Assembly (NCBI GenBank): GCA_963575745.1
Contig: CAUYUJ010019270.1
Coordinates: 356,931 to 420,930, forward strand
Reading direction: 5' to 3'
Origin: Prorocentrum cordatum
Lineage: Eukaryota; Sar; Dinophyceae; Prorocentrales; Prorocentraceae
DNA length: 64,000 nucleotides
In this document: piece by piece, positions 51,870 through 62,466 of the stretch
Position numbering within the stretch: position 1 is the first letter of the stretch
Layout: every line of letters starts with the position of its first letter
Notes under the pieces: model-generated
Seen by the model: only the letters and a program-made list of their open reading frames with translations
Told to the model about the DNA's origin: nothing
The model's database searches: none
Program-made: the position numbers and the translations under genes

Positions 51870-54100
51870 TCAGGCAAAGTCAGGTTTGGTCGTCCAGTGC
51901 AATTGTTTACTGCTGCACTGCAATATTCGGGTCTTTGTCCAAGTCTGTGTGGGGGGGTGCGCAAGCTTTTAGGGCCCGTGTTCGGGTTTATTCTGGGAGG
52001 GGTTACAGTGCAATTTTTTCTCGTGCCGCATTATGGAAACATTGTACGTCGTATGTCCTGGTCCAGCGTGTCCGGGTTTACAGGGCCTTGGCTGGTGCAG
52101 CCGCCAGCCGTCGCCGTCATCGCGGAGCTCCAGCACGGCCAGGCGGCGTTGGTCCAGCAGAACACCAACCTGGTGCATCCTCCTGCCCTTCTTCCGCCTG
52201 CTGCTCCCCATCCTGCGGTCTTTCTCGCACTGGACTTACGTATGGATAATCATGCCACCTTTTTCACAGTTGGGGAGGTGCGAGTGAAATCGATGAGTAG
52301 TTCTGGAGATGTGAAGCCTTTTCCCTAATACTTCTTACTCCTTCGCGTCGTCACGCGTTACCTCCTTCGCCTGCTCCTGCCACATGCCCATCGTCCTCTC
52401 CCTCCTCCTGCTCCTCGTCCTCATCCTCGTCGACTCGTCCTCGTCCACGTCTTTGTCCTCGCTCATCGTGCTCCCTCTGCTGCTCTAACTGCCTCTTCCC
52501 TCTCCCTCTCCCCATCATCCTTCACCTCATCGTCCTTACCTCCTTCTCCCACGCCTGGAAATTACCCATCGCAGAGGGTAAACAGACTTCCATATATCCC
52601 TTGAGAACAACTATCTCTTCTCCTTCTCCACCCCAGGGCAGCAGCTCAAGGGGCAACAATGAGCGCGTGGACAAGCAAGGACACGCAACGTCTTCCTTCG
52701 CGCGCTGGCTCTCCTACGAGGCGTTCCGTCGCGCCGCCGTGCGGCTCCGCAGCCGAGGTCGCTGACTGCACCGGCCGCAGAAAAATGCCTACTCCAGCGA
52801 GCAGCTGTGAACATCCCTCCAGCCCAAGACACAGACGCTCTGCTCCACCATAGTCCAGCCCCAAGTCCACCCTTCCGCCTCCAAAAAGCAACAATCTCGG
52901 GGCTGTGCTTCCGTCAACTTCCATACCACGCGCAGAGGCGCTACTACAGCACAAGCGCCAAGGCACAACGCTGCTGTCTGTCTGTGAGTGCGCTGGCCCA
53001 GGCGTTGCTATCGTGATGCCCCACGCCGCGCGGCACGCCCGCGCGTAGCGCGCGCGCGCGCGTCAGCACCGTCACGCCCAGAGACGGGCCCTTGCCACGG
53101 CACATTCCGAGGGGGCACCGATCTGAGGGCGGTCACGCTGGCTAACTCGCGCGCGCGTGGCGGGTGTGTGTGTGTGTGGCGCGGGCCCCCTTGTGGGGGT
53201 AAAGAGAGAAGGGAACAACTGAAGGCGGTATGCATTTCTCTACAGGCCTGCTCCCACAAGCCTCGCTCTGCAAGCACGAGAGGGTGCGCAGTCATGTCTC
53301 TCCTGATGCTGCCCTGAACCACGTCGACCCCACCGCGTGCAAATGTAACCACCTCGATCAGATCGATCCCGATGCTCGGATGAGGGGTAGGGGAGTCGTC
53401 ACCCAGGATGGGCGCAATCGCTCGATGCACGCACAAATGCTGGCACGTGCCATCGGATCGATTGAGTCGCGGGCAGCCCTTGTCAGTGCCGTCGGGACTG
53501 CGGCGTGGCGGTGCCAGGACCTCCGGCCCCGATGTTTTCAAGATGTGGGCCCTGGTGCTCTCGATCCCATCCTCAGGAACGGTTTCTCGCCGCGCCGATG
53601 TCTGTCGGTCTGGGAACCCGAAACGTGCTCCGTGACGCCGAAATGCTAAAACAACACCTGCTGTGCTTTTCGCTACGCCTGGAGGTCTGGGTACAGTCTG
53701 CCTGTGACGGCTTGTCTAAACGCTGCGAATCACCACGCCAAGGATGCACCGCAGCGTGAGACGGGAGGAGTGCCAGGTCATCGAGAAATCCTGCACGAAT
53801 CAACGCTCTGCCGTCGAGAACATGCAGAGAGTTGGGAAGGGGAAGAAGGTGCGGGAACGGACAGGTGCAAACGGAGAGAGCGGGAGAAACAAGGCGCACT
53901 GGCTTAGAATTGAAAAGGGGCATCTGAGGAGAAGGGACGGCGGAAGGGTAAGCGGGAACGGAGTTGTGGTAGGATGATGAAGAGAAACATTGTCGCACAC
54001 ATGACTGAAGCACTCGATGCGCGAACCTGGTGGCGAGAAACCACCGCCCTACTGCTGACGGCAATCGCGGCCCCCCTGTGGGCGCGGGGCGCGGCGGTCT
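51870..54100. other. No gene recognised
   Basis: Pyrimidine-rich patch 52340-52560 (CTC/CGTC words), CG-rich run at 53047-53062, TGTG run near 53165. No conserved motif on either strand. Confidence 0.45.
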
Positions 54101-54425
54101 CCTCTCCCTCCCTCGACGTTCTCCCACGCTTTCCTCCTGCGCCCTGCCTCCTCCGTCGTCCGTCCTGTGCCCCCGTTCCTCCCTACAACCTCCTCCCTCC
54201 TCCGTCGCCCATCCTCCCTCCTCGCTCTGCCCTCCTCCCTGGTCCGTCCTTCGTCTGCCGTGCCCCGTCCTGCTGACTCCCTCCTCCATGCTGCGTCCTC
54301 CTCCTCATCCTGCGTCCTACTCCCTTCTCCTCCCTCATCCGTCGCCTCTCCTCCTCGCTCCCTCCTGCGTCCTCCATGCTGCCTCCTCCCTCCTCCCTGC
54401 TGCCCTGCCTGATGCCCCCTTCCTC
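54100..54425. repeat. Pyrimidine-rich CTCC tract
   Basis: Low-complexity CCTCC/CGTCC/CCTCCTG words. Ser/Pro-rich ORFs through it are artefacts. Confidence 0.7.
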
Positions 54426-54567
54426 AAAACTAGCTGGCATCCAGGGTGAATGCACGGACAATGCGGGCATACTATATCGCAACGCGTAGACAAATGTGTA
54501 GACATGCGTATGCATACAAATGGTTTGCATCGGTCATATGTTCAATTGTGTGCCGTGTGCGAAACAA

Positions 54568-54585
54568 AACACGCACACACAAAGA

Positions 54586-54616
<31 letters not shown>

Positions 54617-54838
54617 CGCAACACAACACAATGCAACGCAACGCAACACAACACAACACAACACAACACAACACGGCACGGCACGGCACGGCACGGCACG
54701 GCACGGCACGGCACGGCACGACACGACACGACACGACACAACACAACCACACACAGCACACCACAGTACAATACAACACAACACAACACACCACACAACA
54801 ACACTATACGACACACACACACACAACACAAACAGAGA
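54568..54838. repeat. ACGC and pentanucleotide (CACAA/CACGG/CACGA) array
   Basis: ACGC units to about 54612, then ACGCA/ACACA pentamers, a block of about ten CACGG units (54672-54718), four CACGA units (54717-54737), and back to CACAA/CACAC. The pentamer keeps CAC and changes only the last two purines. Confidence 0.9.
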
Positions 54839-54839
54839 A

Positions 54840-56335
54840 ACAGAGAACGCGTTATCCGCAACCGTGCCGTTGGCACGTCTAGGCCCTCCTGAGGCGTCTA
54901 GGACGGGTTCTGATTTTTCAAGTGCGACAACGCACAAGGGCGCAACGAATGCTGACACCCCTCGGACCGTCTTGGGGTAGTCTGTCCCGGGGGGCCTCTT
55001 AGGGTCGTCTTGGGAGCTTGTTGGGGTAATATTGGCCGCTTTGGCGGGCATCTTGGGGCTCTCTTGGCGCTTCCTGGGGGATCTATCAGATGATTGTTAG
55101 GGCTTGGCGGCGCATCCCTCGAGATGAGCCAAGCGTGAGACACTCTGCGGAGCTAACTGCATCAACAACCCTGCTTCCCAACCCGTGATTACTTAGGTGT
55201 TCTTAGTTGCGGTTCGGGGGGCTGGCCCTGGTTGCGGGGGTCAACCCGCGGCCGATCCATGAGGGTTGGACGTGTGCTCTGATGTGCTTGTGGACATGGT
55301 TTGGACGTGGGTTCCGACGTGGACTTGCTTGGGCGTGAGATGCGACGTGGGGCTCGGGTGGAACACGCACGCGCGCATATGATTCCGCACAGCATAAGAT
55401 TCAACACGCACATAGGGCTCCACACACACAGTGCGAATTACACACAGGAGTCCACGCTTGCTGTACGAGTCATTTGTTTGGCTTTCACACGCTGGCATCA
55501 AGTACTCGTTCCGAACAGCCTGTCGCTACAGAGTTCAGACAAATGTGAATTGTTGCCTCCACGGAACGGCCCTCTGAGGCATCACTTCACGCTCGAAGGC
55601 GGTGCCCCTGTCGCACTTCTCCCCTCCTCCTCCTGCCCTCTCCATTCTCCATCCCCTTGTCTCCCCCCTCCCAAGCTGCTCCGGTGCTTTGCTGGGATCA
55701 TCGGCTGCTTTCGCCCAATGGCCCTGAACCAGGACTTGGTCGGGCCATCTTGGGGCTCCCTTGGCCTGCTTCTGTCTCTCAGGGCGCTCTTGGAGGGCTC
55801 GCGGGGGTTTCGTACTTGCATCTTGAGGTCTTGCGGCCATCCTAATTCATTTTTTTCCATGTCGCCGTTTCGTCTTCGCTCCAACGCGTCACTAGCCGCG
55901 GGGCCACAACCGCCGCCCCCGCAGCTCCGGAACCGGGTACTGCGAGGGCTTTGGTTTTGGCCACACTGCGTCCGTGGGCCACGATCAGATGATGAACGCC
56001 GTGCCACCTCCCCAGTGGCACAGCGGCCAGAGCCGAAGGCCAGCGTTCAGAGACGACAATGCCCCTGAAGTTCATTGCACAGTGGCGTCAGCCCTCTGCC
56101 GACACTGCTTGCACACACTGTGTGCGCAAGCCCCAATGGGTGTAAACAATAGGACATATTGCATACTCAGGCCCTCCAAGCCATCGGCCTCGCCTTGGCA
56201 AGACTCTCCCAGATCCAACGTTCACAGCAGCATGCCCTGAGACAGAGCTGTTTCGGCTGCCAAAGACTCCAGCAGGGACTAGCCACCCAGGCCCTGCACG
56301 GAGGTCAACCCACGCCTCGGCAACAGCCGCGCGCC
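54840..56335. other. No gene recognised; degenerate repeat words
   Basis: CTTGGGG-type words at 54960-55080 and 55735-55800. No conserved domain in any frame. Confidence 0.45.
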
Positions 56336-56339
56336 TCCG

Positions 56340-56364
56340 AAAAAAAAAAAAAAAAAAAAAAAAA
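56340..56364. repeat. A25 tract
   Basis: Plus-strand poly(A), interrupting the far end of the minus-strand LINE. Its orientation is opposite to that LINE, so it is not its tail; it could be the end of a small plus-strand retroinsertion. Confidence 0.8.
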
Positions 56365-56599
56365 GACGGAGGCGAGCTCCAAAGTTTTGCTGAGCCGTGC
56401 CAGGCAGGCCCAGCCTCACGCAGCGGTGAGCACGCAAGAAAGCACCGCACATGCAGGCACACAACAGCGACACATCCGGGGGAAGAGGATAGAGCTGAAT
56501 CAGCGCGGCAATCCATGGAATCATCACAAGGGCAATTGGGAACGCAGTGCCCATCCAATGGACACATCACTCGCGGAAGCGATGGCAGAAATTGCAATG

Positions 56600-57413
56600 A
56601 CGTAGATCATCATAGTCCCGGGACATGTCAAACCCATACTCCCGATGAGCACCCCAAAGATACAGCCGCGAGGACGAGAATGGAAGCGAGCACTCGTGCA
56701 CACACCACGCGCGCAGATACGAAGAACACACATGGCAAGGCATGGGGAAATCGCCGCTGCGTTGCGTCGGTTTTGAAGGGCAAGATGGGAGAGATTACTG
56801 CAATCTTACTGCAATCCACTTCAGGCAGCCACTTTCTCAGTCGATACTGAAGGCCTCCAAACGCCGAGGGTCCAGGGAGAGGAAGGGCGCGGAGACGGGT
56901 GTAGAGTTTCCGTTGGAGAGTGCCAGGGGGGAGATCGGAGAGCTGCACAATATTCTGGACACTCTGCGCCACCTCGAACATCTTAGGTACAAACGACCTG
57001 CGATGCCATCCCCGTGGGTCGACAACTCTGGCAGAACATACTGCGTTGCCCTCAGTGAGCTTCTGCAGCTCGCCACAGCACTCGCGAATGCCAAGGCGCT
57101 TCGCAGCGAGACGGGTGCGGCAGGCACGCGAGAGAGCAACAAGATCTGGGTACTCGATACTGAACCCGAGCTTCTGGGGCGAGACAATCATGTTATATGA
57201 GAACGCATTGCATGGGCCATTCGTAAGGCATTGTAACATGTGCTTGTACATATGCATGACCTGTTGCGTGACTGGTTCAACTTGGAGGACAAACTGGAGC
57301 ACAGAGAGGCACATTGCCAAAAAGGTAGAGACTATCATCGCATATCCAGGGGCGAGCTGTCGGAGCATCGCACATCTTCCAACAAATTTCGACAGCAGGG
57401 CGCCCCATGCCAC
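56600..57413 (-). pseudogene. LINE C-terminal domain (thumb side and zinc-finger remnant)
   Basis: Frame 57413-56628: VTQQVMHMYKHMLQCLTNGP, CNAFSYNMIVSPQKLGFSIE, PDLVALSRACRTRLAAKRLG. Compare the other LINE's GPRNAISYNVATKLTRVGFA, which is clearly homologous. In the frame 56733-56524, FHSRPRGCIFG corresponds to FHSAPRGCLFGC there; the rest of the C/H ligands are lost. Confidence 0.6.
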
Positions 57414-57463
57414 GCCAGCAGCACCTGGGCCAATCTACAGCCCCAAGTACTGGATAGCAAAAC

Positions 57464-58480
57464 TTACTTCTTCCAACTCCACGCCCCTCGCCTCCTTGGA
57501 CATCGCGTCACTGACCTCCTCCTTCCTAACCCTCCCGCATCACAGATCAGCGCACTTGCGAAAGTTGAGCGCCAGCCCAATAGCTGACTCGAGAACGAGG
57601 AGCATGCGCCGCGCGGCAGTAGTCGAGCGAAAGACATCCACCATTCCAAATACATAGACAGTCGCCGGCACATGCAAGGCACAGAGCAACATGGGCGGGG
57701 AGGGTCTGTTGTATCCATCGCAATACAGGATCAACGCATAGACAGAAAGGGGCCATAGAGCTAGGGTCGCCCTGAACGCACCCCCCCTCTGGATCGGAAA
57801 GCTGACGAATTTCTGTCCACCAAGAGTTACCGCGCCCTGGGTATTCTTATAGAGCATGAGTGATGAAAGGGGGGGGGGGGGGGGGGGCATTCATAGCACT
57901 GAGCACGGCAAACATCCAAACATGCAGAAGCGACGGGAAAGCAGCGGAGACATCAGTCGAGAGGATGGCAGCCGAGTCATGTGCGAACAACTCTTGTTGC
58001 AGCCCCCAACTTTCTGCCTGCGCTACATGCGTGAGCATTTGCCTACCTTTAACGCACTTCTGGAGGGGTACAGCGGTCATTTCAGAGAGCTCATTCAATG
58101 GGTGGCAGAACGCTGCAGAGAGGATCTTCGCATCGGTGTTAGACATGGGGAGCGGGCGCGTGCATGCTGCATCCCGAATAATGTTCCCGATCCCGTCCCC
58201 CTCCTGCTCACCCTTAGGTAGGAAAACCATCGGTAGTTCGCCCATGCCGTCAGGCAACTCAATATTGTAGAGGTATCTCAATATAAACATTGTAGAGGTA
58301 TCTCGGCGCATCTCCAATTCGCCGGCACGAATATGGAATGCCGTCTGGTCCAGGCATCGAGTTACGGCAGTGTCGTATATGCTCAAAAAAGGTAGCATCT
58401 TCAACCTTCCAGGAAACATCGAGGTCCCCGGGAAACACCTGAACATGTCTCAGAATTTCCGCCCACCTGGCACGATCTTC
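57464..58480 (-). pseudogene. LINE reverse transcriptase (degenerate)
   Basis: Frame 58446-57847: ELPMVFLPKGEQEGDG, RPLPMSNTDAKILSAAF, CVKGRQMLTHVAQAESWGLQ, and motif A-like STDVSAAFPSLLHVWMF with Asp retained. After an 18-19-nt G run (from about 57870) the sense moves to frame 57890-57540, which ends LVLESAIGLALNFRKC, homologous to LDSLEALAAVANLRLNFRKC in the other LINE. The catalytic YADD is gone (VYVFGMVDVF at that place). Inactive. Confidence 0.6.
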
Positions 58481-58899
58481 CGTAGCTGGCGAAAAAACAA
58501 CACTTTCTTAATATTCAGCAAGCACGTTGGCCCACTGCTCGATGGTAGTAAACGGGCTTCCGTTAGCGTCTAGTACGGCAGTGACATGGGCTCGCCTTCT
58601 GAATTTCCTCCGAAGCTCCATCTTCCTCCTAAGTTTTGCTAGTGCTGCTTTCTTGTCACCATCGTTCATGCTGTTATCGCTCTCAATCTCCTCCTCCTCC
58701 TCCTCCTCCTCCTCCTCAGTTAAAATCTTAACGCAAATCTCCTGCGTCAATTCACAAAGACCATGGCGGTCGTGACAGAGCAGGGTCTCGCAGTCAAAGA
58801 ACCTCTGAAGCTCGGGATAGCAACTGGCAGCCTTGCACACCATGTGGCCCGGCTGCGCACGCACCCCCCTCAGGGCTACCATGCGCCTGTGGTGCTGCA

Positions 58900-59900
58900 A
58901 AATAAATGTCGAGGCAGCTTGATTGGACAGAAGATGCCGCACGCGCTTGACCATTGCGCACATGATAGCCTTAACGGCCTTCAGAGCATCAGCAGAATTT
59001 AGTGAATGCAGCTCCTCGGCTTTGTTGTTAAGCTCCGTGTCAAGTAGTTCTCGATAGACTTCGTTCTTGCAAATCCAATTGGGGGCCCCGCTATTCAGGC
59101 CAGTGGGGGGCTTGAAAATGTCAATTACGACCAACGCTGGGATATGATCAGAGACGCGGGCCTGGCAGAGCTTACCTAGAACTGAAGCGCGCGTAGTCAG
59201 GTCAGCAGCGACCGCCGCTGGAATATTGGAGTAGATGCGGTCTAGACGCGCTGCGTGGGCAATGTTCCCGCCCCCCATCTCCCGACGAGCGTCATCTGCT
59301 TGAAAGAACTCAATCCAGTCCGAGCGCTTCTGGTTAAAGAGCGCGTGGAAACGCGTGTCACCTCGGGGCCAACCCGCCCCGTCAGGATATATCCCCCCTT
59401 CCTCCTCCGAGGTAACACTCCAATACCCCAAGATAATTGAACAAAACCTTGCTCGGCGCGTAGACTGCTAGCGACTCGCAAGTGTTCGGCATGTGGACAT
59501 TCATGATAGCCATGTTCCCCCTGTCCCCCAACATGACACTCATTGGCATCCTGCCTTCCTGAAACACATGGCGTTGGGTGGCATGAAACTGCTGGGCAAG
59601 ATCAGCAGCGATGAAAGTGACAGGCCCCCCAGCCCCGGTGGAGTCCTGAAACATAGTGCAACCTGCATTCGCATGCCGAAATTCTTGTCGCATGCAGTTG
59701 GCGTCGGCGATGGTCCCTTGAGTCTCCTGCGCGCAAACAAATTTGTGGCGCTTACAGAGTCCGAGGAGTTTCTTGCATCTAATCGAGGCGTGCATCTGGC
59801 GACGGGCCCGCGCCGAGCCGAAGAGACCAGGCGCATTCCAGGAAACGATATCAAGCGAGGAGGTGAGGAGAAAAGGCTGCCGGCGCACTGCTTGCTGGCC
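58900..59900 (-). pseudogene. LINE AP-endonuclease (frameshifted)
   Basis: Frame 60143-59382 carries LDIVSWNAPGLFG (Asn-containing strand), KFVCAQETQG (QE, catalytic Glu), GGPVTFIAADLAQQF and MAIMNVHMPN. After a frameshift near 59420, frame 59431-58508 carries ARLDRIYSNIP and VSDHIPALVVID (the Ser-Asp-His end of the domain). This nuclease nicks target DNA to start target-primed reverse transcription. All four marker motifs are present, so decay is mainly by indels. A poly-Glu stretch from a (TCC)n tract (58694-58718) lies downstream. Confidence 0.7.
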
Positions 59901-60493
59901 GCAGGGCCAGTCGGGGAGAGGCAGATGCGGCGACGGCTGCAAAAAATGGGAATCGTCTGGCTGGCTAGCCAGATCGCGACCAGAGTCAGCAGAGCACAAA
60001 GAAGAGGCGCTCTGGACGAGGAGCAGGAAGAAGATGAGCATGTGATCTGCGAATTCGTGTTTGTGGCAATGTCCGCTGTCGCCCCCGCGCAGCGTGCCGC
60101 CGAAGAAGCTGGCGCCGGAGACCATCAGCGTGCACTGCCACATCCGTCAATCCACTGCTGCATCTGGTTTACGGGAATGCTCCAGACGGCGAGGTCCCTC
60201 GCGTTGGGCTTGAGCACCAGCCTGCCGAGCCCGTCCTGTTCACCTTTTTGCCAAGATGAAGAAGTCATCAGATGTGCGTATGAAGAACTCGTTGCGAAAC
60301 CCGCTTGCGCCGATTATTCTTGGTATTTGTTGTGCTTGTTGTTATTCTTCAAGAACTGAACGATCGGCGCCCATAGGTGTGACATGCCTCTCTGTCGATG
60401 ACGGGCGTCATCTGGGAGGTCGGTGCGAATGCGTAGAGCATGACATGATCCGTCTCGAGCATCCTTCCGTTGAAGCTACTGCTGGATGAACCA

Positions 60494-60964
60494 TTATTTG
60501 AATTTCTTTGCCGTGTCCTCATTCTTGAAGTGGATGGAGAAACTTTGACTCGTTTTTGCAAACTGCGCTGTGGTGCCGTCCATGAGGTGGCTCGGTGCTC
60601 CTTGCTGGAACTGCTGCCAGGTCGTCTGTCTCGCGGTAGAAAGAACAGCGCGTGGATATCCACTCGCCCACATTCTACATGAGTCGCTGGTGTCTGTCCC
60701 AGCTGTCATACCCACTCTAGCCAGCTTTGTCCTGTCTGTGCCAAGCGTGCTGGAGGCTGTCACTGATGCTGTCTTCATAGCTTCTTCTGAAGCCTGGATA
60801 CGTATCTCCATCTGTTGTACTTTGATGTCGAGTGCAGCCATCCGTCCGTCCAGCTGTTCGATCTGGCCCGTCAGCTGGCTGTTCGTGTCGGTGACCGTCT
60901 TCGTCAGTGTGGCGAACTGTCCTGCGACGAAGGCCGAGAACCACTCAGGCGCGGCATCTCCCAT
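60494..60964 (-). pseudogene. LINE ORF1-like N-terminal region
   Basis: Starts MGDAAPEWFSAFVAGQFATL, the first ATG after the leader relic that opens a frame of this length. A coiled coil (TNSQLTGQIEQLDGRMAALD, KVQQMEIRIQASEEAMK) is followed by CRMWASGYPRAVLSTARQTT and SQSFSIHFKNEDTAKKFK, which look like the first and third strands of the RRM-like domain usual before LINE endonucleases. The frame stops at 60494; continuation to the endonuclease requires indels. Confidence 0.55.
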
Positions 60965-61112
60965 GGCTGCGCGGGTGACTCGGAACTCACAACTTGCGAA
61001 AGTGGGACTGGATGAGGTTGTGCCAAAAGGGCCTGCCCCCAAGCCCTTGTGTCGAGGGCCCAGACTGAAGACAGGCCGAGCTGACCTGGCCAGCTGCCTC
61101 GATATATGGCCA

Positions 61113-61134
61113 CGTGAGCCAACATGGCTACGGA
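61113..61134 (-). other. Spliced-leader relic (20 of 22 matches)
   Basis: Minus strand reads TCCGTAGCCATGTTGGCT followed by CACG; it differs from the dinoflagellate leader at two positions. It lies 148 nt upstream of the LINE ORF1 start. Confidence 0.75.
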
Positions 61135-61849
61135 TTGCGGCCATCCCAGTTCCTCTTTCAGACAGGGGTTATTGACCAGCCTCCCATGTCACACCAAGAT
61201 GCAGGGTGCAATTGAGTTTGGAACAAGGCGGGCTGTCCTTCGGCCCACAGACCTTGCCCCTTGCATGCGCGATGAAGGCGGATAATTCCATTGTCGCTGA
61301 CCGTGCTTGATACTACCACTGGTTGGACCCCACTAGCGCGTCGGAGGAGTAACGGGTGCATGCATATCTGTAAATAGCCAGACCTGAAACATGTGTATGC
61401 GTCTGTATGCGTGCATGCGTATGACGCAACTGAGTTGGCATTTTTTCCTCTGCGCCACGGCAATGCGCAGAAGAAATCAGAAAACGGTGCCGGCGCGCGC
61501 GCGCTCCCCCCACGCAGACAAGCCTCGGACGAACCGGCAAGTGGCTGCTAAGGGGGGCGGCGCAGAAGAGCTCAAGCAACGGCCGGCGAGCGCGTGCGCC
61601 CCCGGGCAGACCAGCCTCGGACGAACCGGCAACTGGCTGCCGGGGGCGTTGCGCAGTCGGGGGGGGCTCTCAAGGCTTCTTGGAGTCCCTGCGCAAGGCG
61701 GTCGACACCCTTGGTCGAGCAGTCCGAACTCTGCCGCGGCAAGGGGGGGGTTTGACCATCCGAGGGGAGCTCCCACCTGCCGCGCGGGGTGCCGTGCACC
61801 CGCGGCGGCAGCGCTCGCCTTCTCGGGGCCCCCCCCCTCGCCAGACGGC
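61135..61849. repeat. Spacer with a ~91-bp tandem duplication
   Basis: 61497-61555 and 61588-61645 share CAGACAAGCCTCGGACGAAC / CAGACCAGCCTCGGACGAAC and CGGCAAGTGGCTGC / CGGCAACTGGCTGC. No gene in the spacer. Confidence 0.6.
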
Positions 61850-62444
61850 GAGTGACCCAAACACTTGCATCACGCCAAACGTCTGCGAGCGCTGGGTGGC
61901 GGCGGGCCAGCACGCGCAGACGGGCTTCAAACACCTGTTCAGCAGCGGCAGAGCGCCCAACTCGACGGGCGTTCAGGGCCGCAAGAAAGGCTTCCACGCA
62001 GGAAGCACGACGGAGGAGACCAGCAACATCGTCAAATGCGAGGAGGAGGCAAGACGGCAACCAATGGAATGAGCGCTCACCTTGATAGACTCGAATATGT
62101 CCCCCCATCCATCTCCTGAGAAGTGATTCCAGCTTCGGACAAGGAGAATAATGGTGAAGCGAATCGTTGTCGACTCCGTCGACGGTCTGGCACCCGAATA
62201 GACACCCTCTTGGGGCTGAGTGAAATCGGGAGCTCGCGCAGATAGATCCAGTCAGCAAACGAAAGGGAACCATGCCAACATACATACTCGTTGCTTTGCA
62301 CACTCTTTTTATGTTCTCTTTCAGGATGACGATATGCTCACGGGTGACCTCAAGGCAAAAGTGGTGGGCACGCCGAAGGAGGATGGACTCGATACTCTCG
62401 CTGGTCTCTAGCTCTCGAAACGCCCGATAGAGTCGATGTTGCAA
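61850..62444 (-). pseudogene. LINE C-terminal domain with Cys/His cluster
   Basis: Frame from 62444: HRLYRAFRELETSESIESIL, then CASSRFHSAPRGCLFGC, DNDSLHHYSPCPKLESLLRR, giving C-x3-C...H-H-Y-x2-C ligands typical of the RNA-binding zinc finger after LINE RT. A helical tail follows (ASCVEAFLAALNARRVGRSA). The frame carries on into low-complexity sequence past about 61850, where I stop it. It is in a different frame from the RT. Confidence 0.65.
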
Positions 62445-62466
62445 CCTGCTCGAAGAGGAAGGGACG

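Larger units (their letters stand above)
56400..61134 (-). mobile_element. Decayed LINE with spliced-leader relic at its 5' end
   Basis: Minus strand in order: leader relic (61113-61134), ORF1-like coiled coil plus RRM-like end (60964-60494), AP endonuclease (about 59.9-58.9 kb), RT (58.5-57.46), C-terminal region with zinc-finger remnant (57.4-56.6). Same family style as the LINE at 61.85-64.0 kb. At least six frameshifts or stops. The 3' end is not defined and I found no target-site duplication. Confidence 0.7.

Noticed and set aside
54446-55051. Cys/Val- and Thr/His/Gln-rich ORFs
   Set aside because: Translation of a pentanucleotide array, open in several frames on both strands.
56340-56364. 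Poly(A) tail of the LINE at 56.4-61.1 kb
   Set aside because: The A tract is on the plus strand, whereas the LINE reads on the minus strand and would end in T on the plus strand.
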